Shown: positions 46,601 to 61,887, counted from the stretch's first letter. The stretch is DNA of 64,000 bases from Glandiceps talaboti (GCF_964340395.1 NC_135555.1:15603246-15667245); one strand, 5' to 3'. Notes: generated from the sequence alone by a model not told the origin. Program-made: numbers and translations.

Positions 46601-49600
46601 TTGAAATGTGCACATTCTCACATATACACTTTCTTTAATATCGTGAATAAGACTCCCTAACTTTCGATTTTTAAACAAAGTTGAAAGCACCTATATATGT
46701 CTGGGATTAGGCCGCTATATTTAATGCTACATGTATGTTTCTCATGAGCCAACTCACCCTATCTCGTCAAAAAAAACTTTTAAAAAATGACGCTCTCTAC
46801 ACCATGGATTAGAAAAATATCACAGTGTAACTGATTATACAATGGCGACCCCACAAGCACATAGCTGAGCGAAATATCGTTTATTGCTGAACTTTTCGAA
46901 TTTTAATATTAAACAAATTGCTCAGAGATTCCTTAATACAATGAAAATCATAAACCCTGAAACAAAATGTTGCCTGGCTGGACAAAAATCTCACTAACAT
47001 TGGAACAGATTTTGTCTGGCTAGACAAAATATCTCTTTGATGTTGTAAATCTTCTCGTCTGGCTCGACAAAAATCTAATCATTATTTCTCACACGTTCTT
47101 GTCTGGCACGACAAGAACTGAATTACAATTGATACATTTTAGTCAATTGACTGTCTCAAAATTATCAAAGAATGTGCCAACCTTAGGTTTACCAGGGACG
47201 TATAAATTTGGCAATTATCTCCTAAGATAATGGTAGCTCATGCAAAGAAAGTGCAACAATATTGGTAAAGATGTTTGTCATGCTAGACGATTGACGAAAT
47301 GCTGATGGTTAGATTTTTGTCTCGTCACACGATAAAATGTAGCAATGTTTATGAAATTTTTGTTGAGGCAGGCAATGTTTTGTTTAACAGTTTATGAACT
47401 TTGTTGCAATTGTCATTTCAAATAAGTCATTCAGAAAGTTAAAAGACTGATTATGGATTGAAAGTACACATATACTTATACATATAATACGTTGTTTTTT
47501 TTTGTTTTTGTTTTTTAATTTTTAACTGACAAACCCATCATTTAGAAATTCTAAGGTGTTACAATTAGAAACAGAGAAATAAGTACATGTGCTTTTACTT
47601 TTTTTACTGTAAGTGAATAATGGTTGGAAAAACATGAGTCTTGTCATATCTCCTTTGTCCCTCTTTTTAGCCTACACTGAGTTAGATCAAAACTACCTTT
47701 ATTTGACTATAAATGACAGACTTTTATCTTTCAAATAACTGACCGTCTCACCGCAGGTTTTCATTCTTGTTACAAACTAAAAAAAATATTGCGAGGTTCC
47801 GATAACGTGCAATTTTCAAATAGGTGGGAAAGGTAGATTTTATATCTTATTTTATTTTTTTTAAGTTTTTTTTTTCAAGTGTAAGTGTCTAGTTCAAGTA
47901 GTTATGTTTTCCGTTGTTTTCCATTTGGTCTTTGTGTTATTGGTTTCTTCTCATCAGATGTACAGCCATTACAGATTGGAAGAACAGTTTTATATTGTCT
48001 TTTTAAGTTGATGTCAGTTTTCGCATTCACTAATTCTCGCAAGACTTCACAATTTTTCGTGATTTTATTCTTTCTCAAATACATTAAAAAAAATATTTAG
48101 AGTCGGCAGTGAAAAACTAGGTGGGTCAGGTTACCGAATAAAAAAATTGTATTTAAGTCCTAATACTTATTACACACAATGTTTATTCACGCAATCATAC
48201 ATTAAATTTCCTTAGGCTTTTGATTTCTCGATTTTATAGATTTTAGACATAAAAATGTCTTTTTGTACCAGAGGGTAAGAACAATACACATGACTGTACA
48301 GAATAACACTAAATGCAAACAACAGTTGGTGATATTACTGTGAACAAAATAACTGATAATCAATTATATTTTTGTCAAAAGAATCTAGTATAAACTATTC
48401 CTTTCGAATATCTTATTTACACAAGATTACCTACATGATTATTGTCGTTTTTCAATGGATGACAATTTGGAAAAAAAGAAACCAGCACAAATAATTATTG
48501 TCGAATATCTTATTGAAACCCGGCTAAGTGTAAGTAACAGATGACTATCTTATATATATTAATGGTAAGCACTAGAATTCTGCCCTGGGGGATATACCAT
48601 TATCTGCCATACAGCCAAAAGCACTAAATCTCGTTGAATAAGATATCTCTAAGACTTCTTGTATGATAAAAACCCTTTGATGAAATTTTCAATGCACTTG
48701 CAGCCCACGCAATCTTGTCTCATATCGAGTTAAGAGAAATCCTTGCTCTGTCAAGCAAGACTGTTTTCCAGGCATTCTTGAATTCCCTTTTGGTAATCAA
48801 ACCATTATCTCTTCTCCATGTATGAAAAAGTACATTGCATTATTAATATTTCAATGTGGAATCAAAAAGCATGCACTCTTTAAGCAAGGTGCTGCAAGCT
48901 ATAGGATTTCTCTTAGATATGTTTTATATTAATTATGAGACTAGGTTGTAAGATCTTGTCCCCCGTGTGAAATTTTGAACCGGTTCGAAAATGAATTTAG
49001 TTCTCCTGTCCCCACATGCACTAAAATGAGTTTGAACCACTTCAGGTTCAAGCAGTTTGAAACGAACTCAGGGCATTGTTTTTGAATTGATTCAAAGTAA
49101 ATTGGTTTAAAACTGATCCAAAGAAAATGTGAATTGATTTCAATCCATTGCTTATATTGTGGGGACAGAAACTGATTTTGAACTGATTTTAACTGAATCA
49201 ATTCGGATTGATTCTGTATTGTATTAATTCAGGTGGGTGTAAGGATTATGACAATAACTGTGAGGTATACAGTATGGTGTGAGGGAGAAAGTGACTAGTC
49301 ACCTAACGTATGCAATGCGCTGATTATACATTGTATTTTATCTTTACAGGGACATGACCAGATCTGAACATTTTCCTTTATCATAACAATGTGATTTCAT
49401 CTGAAGAATTAGATATTGCAGTGTTATTCTACAAACTGATACACTATTTAACTGTGACATCTATGACAAAGCAAGTCATACCCTGGGCTTATTTATGAGA
49501 AACCGTCGTAACTGTCCACCAAAGTTACGTGAAACAGCATACATGTACATATCAATGTGTTGTTCTATCTTAGAATATTCTGCCCCCATTTTGATATCCA

Positions 49601-52600
49601 TACTTTAATAGTAAAGGATATTGCAAGAATTAAAGAGATCCAGTGATGGGGTGCTCATTTTGTGTTTTGTGTAGGAGATCCAGTGTCACAAATATGTTAC
49701 AGAGTTTGAATTGGGAACCATTAGCAGATAGGCGTCTAAATGTAAGGCGGATACTACTGTTCCAAATTGTAAATAAGATGGCATTCACTAGAGATACTGA
49801 TCTTCTAGCACTGGGTAGAAGAGGCCATTTCAAGCACCTTGAGTTTAGACACCAAGTCTATCAACACAGTATCTTACCTAAAACTATTAGGGATTAGAAC
49901 TCCCTAAACCATGATATGAAAGCCATTCAGGACACTGATACTTTCAAGGCTAAACTCCATAAATATTATACTAGGTTTTATGTGTATCCCTGCCCCCAGC
50001 TGTGATATCCGTATGGAGATTAGCTGGTATTATTTGATAGATAGATATAGCAGTGAGGTAAACAAATAAATCATTAGTAATGAAATTTCTACTCATAGAG
50101 TCAAAATGTTTCTTGAGAACGAAACCCAAATGTTCACCAACATCTTGTCAGCGTCATCAGGGGTGAACTACAATGGGCTCTTTTGTCATGTGTCTTTAGA
50201 AGAGACACATGAAATGAGCTTGAGAGAAACAACTGAGATCTCCATTCCTGCATCCCATATGTATTCATCAAAGGAAGCCCACCCATAAACCGGGATGCAG
50301 GGATGGAGATCCCAGCTGTTTCACTCATCAATCTCATTTCATGTGTATCTTCTGAGACACGTGACAAACAACCCATTGTAGTACACCCCTGATGATGCCG
50401 AGGAGATGTCAGTAAAAATGTGGGCTTCCAAGAAAATTTTTTCACTCTGTGAGTAGAAATTTCATTACCAGGGTCCATGAACATTCATTCTCACAAAATA
50501 TATGATGTTGTAACACAGTTTACGAGTAGACCAAAAACTTGCTGTTGCCATGATTGTGATTGCACATTGCATAAACCTACCAAATTGAACGCATTATGAA
50601 GATGTGATATTAATATCAATGCACAAATCAACATAAACCACAACTGTACTACATATACAAATGTATGTACATTTCAATGAATACATGAAATATTGTTTTA
50701 AAATGCGACCATGGTACTGAGATGTCAGCTCGTAAAACCTTTCATTCCTAGAGACGACATTGGAATAAATAGAAACTTGATTGTAAGAACATTTTCTAAA
50801 ATTTAAGAATATTACTTCATTGGGAAGTAATATTTCTTGAATTCTGATCTAAAATAAAGTTGATCTTTTTCCAAAAATTACAGAGAAACAAGAATTTTTG
50901 TTCAAAAATTTTGGTGGGAAAGTTTCTAGTCCTGAAAGGGTTAAATAATATTAATAATTATGTACATGGAAATCCATAACCTCACAATCTGCTATAAGAA
51001 CAAGTAGCATATGTTACGATAATACTGTACTTGGGCAAATATTATGAGCCTGGTTGTGTGGAACTGTATAATATTATAAATATTGCATTTCACTAAAAAT
51101 GGCCATATGGACATAGGGTTTGCTATTTATTTTTGGATTTTTCGTTTATAAATAAAAGAAGAAAAAAAATGGCTTCCTACTTGGGAAATCAATGTGAAAC
51201 AATAGAGACCAAGACATAGCAAAAAGCCAAAAAGCCAAAAAAAAAAATGTGTACAAGTTTGTTATTGTTAATACATTTACACATTTATTAATCTTCTGCA
51301 ATTTATTGAGTTATAACCAAGTACTTTCAGTTTGAGCATATAGGAAAGCTATACAAAAGTGTACATTGTTACATGGTGTTCTGAGATCAGTGTGCCACAG
51401 CAAGAACTGCATCCACTATGGAGATTAGAAGTATAACCCTCAACACGTTAGGTCAGTGCTAGTGATAATAACTACACAGTAATATCAGCTCGAGCACATG
51501 GGAAAGCTATTATACAAAAAGTGTAAATTGTTGTTAAAATCAACACAGTGCCATTAGTAAATTGGACAGGAAATGGAAATATTGACATAAAATGAATACT
51601 AGTACTTTACACTCAACATACCACAACCTTGATGGCTTCCACTTTTCGATAATTTCTTTTTAAAGTTTATCATAAATCCCTTTCCGATTCTTGTCTCAAT
51701 TTGAAATTATTCTGAGTGTTTTTTTTATATATTCTACATTTACCAGACTTGATGGAATGGATTTGCGGCAGACAGCCATTCAGTGTATGACATCACTCAG
51801 TGAGTGATTTGCATATAAAGTACATATAAAGGACATCGGCAAAACCGAAACTCTAATAAAGGCAAATAGAAAGCTATTCATTCATACATAACAGATAAGG
51901 CAAATTATAGGCAACGGTTTCGATGCAATTACGGTGTTATGCAGAGCAAATTGTGTTGTCGGTTCACATTTTGCTACTCCGCCATCCATTTTCTAGATAG
52001 GTATAAACTTGAATTGGCAAAGTGACAGGGAGTCTCGGATAAGAATGATTTGTATTTTCCACTCTTATCTTTATTTTGACATGTTGTGAAATATGAATAC
52101 TTTACTTATCAACGTTTATCCCTTCCAGTGATATGCACACGTCTGTTCTTATTTTGATGCCGACGTCATTTGACTCGTAAGATAAACTGCAGACGCTCGC
52201 TGGCATGAAAACAATGAATTTAATATCAGAAAAATAACAGCATACCTTTCTCTGTAGAACGTTCCTGACGCTGGTTGTCAAGGCATTTAAATGATTTTCA
52301 TCCGCAACCACTAATCCTCCTATCACTTTCAGCATCTCATTTGTTGTCTCCAAGGTTGCCATGACAACTGTTCTGTCTGCATCCGTGTTGATGATTTCAA
52401 TAAAGCTCGGCATGGTGTCGAGGATGAGTTTGTTGAGAGCTGAAAATAAAATGAAATGGATGTGTGGCATCAAGCTAAGGATGGAATTGCTGAATAAATA
52501 AAAATTGTTTGCATGCAGGGAAAAGTGACTGTATTTAAAATTCTGAGTTAGGCCAAAAAGGAAAAAAAAATAATTGTTTCTGGTTAGGACAGTTTGTCTA

Positions 52601-55600
52601 AAATGGTGTGACAAAAGCAATTTTTTTTTTTAATTCTCAACAAATCTGTCACTCAGGCTACTATTTATGGCAGTTACTGTTCTTTTTATTTTAGTATTTT
52701 TAAATTAGTACTTTAGAGCAAGTATGTATGTGAGGCTTAGAGAACCATTTTTATCATCCTTTATCAGTTTGTTTATAGCTTTTAGTTGACTCAATTAGAA
52801 ATGGTGATTACAGCTAAAATGATGTTGGCATGGTGATTACCTCATGGGACATAACACAAAGATAGACATATTTCAACTCTAGACTGAAATAGTAACTAAC
52901 AACAGATAGTCTGACGCAATAAAAACTGAAAATCAACATTTCAATTTGACTACTTCTACATCCCCACTGTGTACGCAACCTATTTATGTTAATTGTTTAT
53001 TTTGCATTACAGGTTATCTGAGGGTGTGTATAATAAATGTCATGTTACATGTCTGAGTGAAACACCAAGCCTACACCATTTTAGCTGTAAGTGTGCTTCA
53101 ATAAGTGCGCTACTCCGAGCACCTTTTAAAAGATGCAGCAAAAATACATACAATGTATAAACTGAGCGTCTGCCCCTTTAAGCTTAATTTGTTTGACAAT
53201 TTCATCAGGTAATAAGACCCTGTATGTTTGAAATGATGGCGATAACGCATTGTATAGACTGGGGTATGTATACTTAATATGAAAAATTACAAATATGTTG
53301 TCTTTGTAATTAAATCATCATTTCCGAGTGTTTTTTCTTAATTTTTTGTATTTTTTTTTTTAAATATGGGAATAAAACAAAAAGACGAATTTGAAAGAAA
53401 ATATTGAGGTAAAATATGTATAATATTGGTTTTGTGGACTTAAGTTGCAATAAAAATCAAATTTTTGATGCGAAATGAATTTACCTGTTCTATGTAAATT
53501 TCACATCTATGAATAGATACATGCACGCACGCAGAAAATCCAAACAAGAAGTTCTTCTTTTTTTTCTATGTCATTGTAACATAAGTCTTTTGTGTAAATA
53601 TCCATGTCAAAGAACCAGGAAGAACTTGTACAACAGGAAATAGGAAGATGTAAAATATATATATAAAAAACATAAAATGTGAAATTGATTTTTTTTTTTT
53701 TTACAATTATGCATGTTTTCAACTTTTCACTTACATTTCATTTTGCAGGAAGGAAAATTTGTGAATAAATGTTTGCGAAAAAAGAAAACATGTTGAATAA
53801 ACAGTATAGCCTGAGCACTGCTATTTGCTTCTCGTAATTCCAATGCTGATATACCGTAGCCTTTACATTGAGGATACAAGTGTTTGTAATAACTTGATTT
53901 TTTTGCACCTGAAGCTCTTCAGAGAACAGGCACATTATAAAATTTGCTTTATTAGTATTATTATTATTTTCATGCAAGGACTATAAAAATACCCTATTAC
54001 TTCCTATATTAGTCTGAACACTAGCTCACTATTCTATTATAAAAACTTCTCAACATTTCGACCTTGACATTTCCAGTCTACTAATATAATATGAGTAATT
54101 AAACGACGACCTTACAATGACCCCAGATCGTACTGAGCTGTCATAAATTGATGGATTTAAGCGGTGTCATATTTGTCAGACAGTAATGTTTTGTATCATC
54201 CAGTGAAACTCTGAGTGCGATAGACAGTGATAACCTTTAACAATGCAGCTGTTCAAAAAACTATACACAGTTCACTGACTTCAATACAACTGGGTCATTT
54301 ATTTTACATGAGCTGTAAACATACAACATACCCACATGAATTTGACCAGCTGATCAATAAAGCTAGTGTATCAGTTTGTTGTGGATCAGTGTTCTTGTTA
54401 AACAAAGTATCAAGGGCACCAAGGCCTCATTCCTACAAGTAATTGGGAGTATCCTCTTGATATACGATATAAGCCAGATAAGCTCGAAAGAAAATGTCTG
54501 GCTTGACAAAAAATCTTATGAACACTCGCCTGTTACATTTTATTGTCTAGCTTAACAGAAATCTCAAATGGTGCCACTGCCATATATTATTGTCTGGCCA
54601 GACAAATATCTTAATAGCATTGCTACATTTTATCATCTGGCTAAACAAAAATCATACTAATATTGCTACATTTTATCCTCTGGCTATACAAATATCTCAC
54701 TAATATTGCTACATTTTATTATCTGGCTTGACAAAAATTGTACAATTATGTTCTCCATTTTAATCCACTGACATGCCTGAAAATGTATACTTTGTTACAA
54801 TGTATATGATTTGGGGGCATTCTGATAAGCTAATCTTAGCTCATGCAAAACAATATATTACAAGATTAGTATGAATTTTGTTGATCCAGGCAATGTTTTC
54901 TTTACATATCAACTGTCATCTGTAATGAAAATAACTGTCAGAGAAAAAAAAGGGGTCCCCAAAAATTCTCCATTCTTTGTCCTTAATATGCAAGTACAGA
55001 AGGTGTTACAGGTCTTTGAGATACATTCAATTTGACGAAAATCATGACAAAGTTGAGGGAAAATACTGTACATAGATAAAGAAATCATGCCATTGTAATA
55101 CAAATAATGACCTCAATTAACTTACATTGTGTCTGTGATTTAAAGTTCTGGATTTTCCATAAGGTAAGACGGAAGTACAATAAAAAGGGAAGTACTTTAC
55201 AATGAAAATAGTCTAGGTGTTCAGCGAGAAGCAGAAGTGAAAGTCACAATAATGTCAAGACAACATTGATATGCAAATAATCCAATTTTAGTGCCTTTGA
55301 AAGAGTGCAAATACCTACTTGAATATACTGGTGTGTTTATTTGTACAGTCATTCTTAGACTTGCAGTGAGAAAGGCACAACAAGGTGTAACACAGACACT
55401 AACGAAGAAAAAGTCATAAACCAACAAGTTTGGATCAAGAATCAACTGTTAACAAATTCTACACATTTACCAAACTACCAGTTAAAGAAAGAATGATGGT
55501 GTACTCCAATATGAAGGTGAAGGGTCTGTTGGGATGTGTTCACATGTCTATTTGTCTCCTGTTAACTTGTCAGCTTCCAGTGACTGCAGTACATCCAAGA

Positions 55601-58600
55601 TGTAAGGTATTTAATAACACTCATGTAGACTGTGTATGGAGAGACTTGGAACAAATACCGGATAAGTTGCCACACTTTGCAACCCATCTAGATCTGTCAC
55701 ATAACTCTATTTCCCAACTAACACCAAATGCAATGGGATATCTTAAGACACTGCAGGAACTAACAATCTCAGAAAACCATATCAACAGCATTGGTTCTGA
55801 CTCCCTGAATGGCATGCATTCATTGAAACTTGCTGATTTTCATGACAATGCCATTGTAGAAATTGATGCTACAGCTTTCAGAGGGCTATCAAAACTTCAA
55901 ATACTGGACCTGAGTGGCAATAGGCTAGAAAAATTTCAAGAGGGAACATTTTTGAATCTGAACAGTTTGAAATTGTTGGACATTTCTAATAACAAGTTTA
56001 CTAGATTGTCTTCTTCCTGGTTCATTGGACTGACCAATTTACAAGAATTACACATAGAATTCAATGAACTGTCTTGCTTTCCAAGTGAAGCTCTGCAACC
56101 ACTGATGAAAATTGAGACAATAAACATTGAGGGTAACGAGTTTAACAACAATTGTACCATCAATTTACGAAGCTTTCCAAATCTTAGGAAGCTGTCACTA
56201 GCAAACTGTTATATTGGTGTTAATACAATGGAGAATACAGAGCTTGAAAGTTTTACTTTTCTACAGGAGCTGCGCCTCTCGGGAATTCAGAGATTTGAGC
56301 TTACCCCTCCTATTTTACGCAAGTTGAGATATGTACGTAAACTTGATCTGGTAGGGGTTGCTTGGGATGGATTGAAATGGCGCACATACTTGAGAAATTG
56401 CAGTATAATAGTTGACGATTCCCAAGAACTGTTGACACCTCGAACTTCAGATATCATTGAACTTGAAGAATTGGACATAGCAAAGCTTGCATCTTTAGTA
56501 CATGAAACTACACTAGCCTTATTTTCTAATATCTACTATCAGACATGCCTGCCTAATACATCAGCTACTGTGGATATTCCATCAAACGTTTATCCTGCAT
56601 ACTCACTACTATTAACAAATCTAACTTCACTTTCAATATATGGAAATCATGTTTTCCCAACGGGGTGGGAGGATTTCATGTTTTTTATCAGAAATTTATC
56701 ACGTTTGACACATCTTCGTGTGACAGAGGGTGCATTTATAGGAACGCCGCCCCAACACCTATTAACAACACTTGACTCTCTAAGAGTGTTGGACCTCTCT
56801 AACAATGTTATGCTTTCAGTTCATCCAGATACTTTTAGTTCTCTGTCTTTGATAGCACTGAACCTCTCACACAATTCACTAACGTCAATTCATCAAGACA
56901 CATTCAGTTCTTTGTCAACACTAGAAAACTTAGACCTCTCCTTCAACAGCTTACGAAATCTTCCTAATTCAGTCTTTTCCAGTTTGAAATCACTGAAAGT
57001 TTTGCACATTGAAAATATTTACATGCATGTTGAAGGGCAAGTCAATATTTCAAATACCAGTACATCACCCTTCAAAAATTTGAAAAAGCTCACAGAATTG
57101 TTTCTCAGTCCTGAAAGTGTACACCACCTTTCTTCAGAAGACACTCCCCTCCTACAAAACCTTGTGATAACCAACAGACTTCACAACCATACAGTTTTAG
57201 ATATTGGTCTTATACAAAAAGCAAATTTATCAAATTTGAAAATACTTAATATTACTGTTTTTGGTCTCCAATATTCTGGATCAAGCACACAACCATTTCA
57301 GTCAGTCACTGATCTATATTTAGATACAGACAATTGGAATGGTACTACAGAAGACATGACTTCCCTTTTGAAATCATTTCCTAATCTTGAAACACTAACA
57401 ATAAAAATTACTTCCTCATCTGATGGTTTGAAATCTGTGGATGTACTCAAAAACTTAAAGAATCTGAAGTCATTAGTACTCCGATCACATCAAATACAGC
57501 ACATAGATGTAGACATTTTATATTCACTTCCGAAGCTGAGAGTTTTAGACTTGGGAAAAAATCCGTTTGACTGCTTAAAATGTACTATGGAGAAATTTGT
57601 TGACTGGCTAGAAAATGACAAAATGGTCAAATTAGCTATGAACTCAGTATATTTTCAGGAGTATACTTGTGTGACACCTATAGAAGTGGAGAGAACATCT
57701 CTACTAACTTTGAACTTTGGATGGGAATGCAAGAACATGGCCCTCATTGTCGCACTACCTATTACCAGTTTCTTCATTTTTGTAGCTATAGTTATAATAC
57801 TCTGCGTCCGTTTCCGTTGGTATACACGTTACGGAGTGTTTCTAGTTAAACTCAAACTGGGTGGTTATCAGCTCCAAGTCAATGAAGACGAGGAACAGCC
57901 ACTCAACAAGAAATATGATGCATTTGTTGTCTACAATCAACACGACAGACCTTGGGTTATGCAACAATTAGTTCAGAATTTAGAAAACGTCGATCCACCT
58001 AATTTCAAACTCTGTATTCATGAGCGTGACTTTCTTGGCGGGAATGACATTTTTGACAACATTCTAGACAGCATAGAGACTAGTCAAAAAACCATGTTGA
58101 TATTGTCACCTGGCTTTGCACAAAGTGAGTGGTGTTATTTTGAGATGAGAATGGCTCAAGATCATTTATTTCGACAGAAGAAAGATCTTCTTATTTTAGT
58201 TTTATTGGAAGAAATCCCTGATGATGTAATGCCCAGAGTTCTGCGGAAAATGTTGACAACAAAGGGCTACATCAAATGGTCAAACAATGCAATGGGTCAG
58301 AGACTGTTTTGGAAGAAATTAAAAGTTGCACTGAGATCAGGTGCAAGGGTCAATAGAGTAGCTGATTTCTAGACAGTGTGATTTTGACAACAGACTGCAT
58401 TGAGCTGACATTACCAAAGAGATGAGAGTAATCTTGTGTGAGCATTAGATAATAAATCACCACATTGCCATTATAACACCGAGTACTGTACATCAAACTG
58501 TGAAGTAAATCAACCAAAAGCCAACATAATCATCATGGTGAATGGTATACAAGACTAAACAGTGACTCATACAGTGTCAGTTTTTGTCTTACCTACATGT

Positions 58601-61600
58601 AGAATACTAAAGGACTGGAATGAATTTTCCATAATGTCATACATAGATCTGGAAGTATTGGAACAGTTCAAGGAGACAGTCAAAGCAACATCATTTGTGT
58701 TATTCTTATTGTAATATTGAACCATAAACTATAATATTAATAAGAGATTTTAAGAAAAAATATGTACAGAATAAGAATATAGATGCAGTCGCAGTATCAC
58801 CATTGTACAAGTGTTGAATAATGTAAATGTACATATTTTTGCCGTCTCTCAAAGAGTAATGTTTTACAAATTTCTAAGCCTCATGTACTAGTTACGTAAA
58901 TACTATAAACATTTTATGGACAATTTATTTTCAGGTCTAAGTTGTCTCGTGAAATATTCATTAAAGTGAAAATGAAACTTTATCAAGAACTTCTAGGTTT
59001 ACAGTACATTGTGTAATGCATTGGTGGTAGGACCATTATACGGTCACGTGGCTGAACGGGCTTTGACGAGAATTAGCATAACGATAGATTGAAGTAGACT
59101 AGGATTAGAAATGCTTTTATTTTGTACCACAAAAGACATTTGAGGAAACACGTAATAATGTGAATCTATTTTGACAAACCAATAAGGAGTCTCAGAGAAT
59201 TTTGACGTAAGAATTGTATTTCTTTTACCATTAATCCTATGTTTTGAGGATACCAAACATTAAGTACTTGTTATTATTATGTACCCGAGATTACTTGCAC
59301 TGGTGCATCCGCATACTACGGTAGTGGTATTTGCAGTGCAATACTAAAAACATTATTGCATATCTACATGCAAATGATATGCAAATGAGGACACAATTGT
59401 TTGCTATACATGAAATCACTTGATTGGGCTGTATGATTTTTATGGAAATTTATGGAAATATTAAAATATCTGATTTTGAAATTGAATTGTCATATTTCAT
59501 TGAAAGTTATTAACTTAATGTAATTTTGTCAATGATTTTAATAAAACATGATCATGATAATGAATGATATTTTCTTTGCGAGTGTTAAGTTGGTTATTTT
59601 TACCTAGGATATGTTACCTTGGTTACCACAGTAGCTGTGGAAAAAGGAGAGATTCTTTCAACAATGTGTATACAAATATTCAAATGAATCCATGAACTCT
59701 TGACCTCTGAACTGATGAACTCTGACTGACCTGTGAACTCATCTACAGAATTATGAATATCTCAAATCTTATGAAAAAGTAATGAAGAATGAACAACATA
59801 AACAGTTGTGTTCAAAAGTTTACACAAACTGTCAAATGAACTCGTGAACTCTGACCTTTGAACTCATCAACTCTGACCTACCAATGAACTTAACAAAAAT
59901 CATGAAATAAACCGCAATGTAGTGAAAAGAAATAATCAAAACAAATGTCATGCAATAATGCAAACGTATAAAATGTTGTTTTTCAAAATTTTACATTATC
60001 AAAGAAAGCAATGAACTCTCACTTCTGACTATATGAACTCTGACCTATGAACTCTTAACCTAAAACCAGTATGCCATAAATACGTAAAGTAGATGTACAT
60101 AGTACATAGTGACAAAAGAAAATACAAGAATCAATGTCTTTGGAATATTGGAAACACATAAAAAGTAATGTTCAAAAGTTTACCCACTGTCAAATGAATT
60201 CATGAACTTTCACTTCTGACCTTATGATCTATGACCTATGAACTCTAACAAGTTAAAACCATGACTCAAATACTGAACTATAGTCACTGTGACAAAATAT
60301 ACAACAGCAATGTCACTGCATAGTGATTCCTCTGTTGTGTGATTCTAATCACCCTGTGATCAAGATAGTGTAAACATTGGAAGTCCAGAAACAACACTGC
60401 AAGTTCATGGAACTCTAAATAAACTAGTTTTCAGAGATGCCTCCATACTGAGACTATAATTACCGGTAAACCAACAACCATTCAACAGCTTTATCAACAT
60501 GTAGCAGACAATAGTTTTAGTTTGTGTCTATCTTTAAGTTAGTAAACTGAAGACTCAATTCCCAGAGTACATGTAATATATATAGTTCAGTCTTACCGTC
60601 CTTAGGGAATTCAACTCCAAGTTTCAAACTGTAAACATCGTTTTCAAATAAAAAAAACAGTGAAAACATATTCATCATTTCTGATTTATACTATCAGGTA
60701 TTTTATACTCCAGGGATGTATTTCAGCTGATTCATATATCTGGTTATTCAGGTTAATTCTTTTTTGTACGTATTTCATTAATTTTTCAAAATTCATTAAC
60801 TTTCATAACATATGGCGAAAACTCAACTTGCCTAAATTGTTGGAGGGCATATTTTTCTTCTTTACCTTATTAATGAATGTTTATAAGAGAATATCATAGA
60901 CCGTCTACAGATACATGCTAAACTGTTTTTACTGTGGCAGTCAGTTGTGTTGAAACAAATTATTTTCTGACTTGACAAAGTTCCTACTGAAATTGCTACA
61001 TTTTCTTGTCATGCTCAACAAATATCTTAAAATTGATGCAATTTATAACACAGCAGGACAAAGATCTACTGAACTCGCTACATTTTATTGTCTGGCCTGA
61101 CAGAAATCTCAAGAACATTGCCACATTTTATCATCTGGCTCAACAAAAATTTCAAAATTGCTACATTTTATCGTCTGGTCTGGCTGAACAGTAATCTTAC
61201 TAACATTGCTACATTTCATTGTGTGGCTCAACAAATACCTTAAAATTTCTATCTAGTTTACTGTCTTGATTGACAGAACTCTTACTTTTAAACATTGCTA
61301 CATTTTTATCATTTGACTTATTAATTTTGTATTTTAACATTGTTAAATCTGGCTAAACAATGGCTCAATAATTTTTATTGTTCCAATATAACAAAATGTA
61401 ATATGATTTAGTGATGAGCTGCTGAGATAACGATAGTTCTTGCAAAATGGGAAAATGTAACAATGTCTGTAAGATTCTTGTCCAGGTAATGAAAAAGGAG
61501 CAGTGTTGAATAAGAATTGTATAGAGCCATACAATATTTCATTTCAAGTCTAATGGCTTTTGTTGTATCTTTTTGATGAGGACATCCCCCTAACTGCACA

Positions 61601-61758
61601 AAATTAATGATGGGATTCAGAAGGAAACTGCAACTTTCAACTATCAATTATTCTGTACAAGCCCTTTTGTCATGCAATTGATTGATAGATTGATCACTTC
61701 ATTGATTGATTGATTGATTGATTGGTTCATTGAGTGATTTGTTGATTTATTGATAGAC

Positions 61759-61825
<67 letters not shown>

Positions 61826-61887
61826 CTGAATGACTGGCAGACAGACAGAGACAGACAGAGACAGACAGACAGACAAACAGACAGACT

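Noticed and set aside
55430-55510. TLR start at 55430 (980 residues)
   Set aside because: The codon is TTG, not ATG, and the added residues would bury the signal peptide. ATG 55511 or 55493 fits better.
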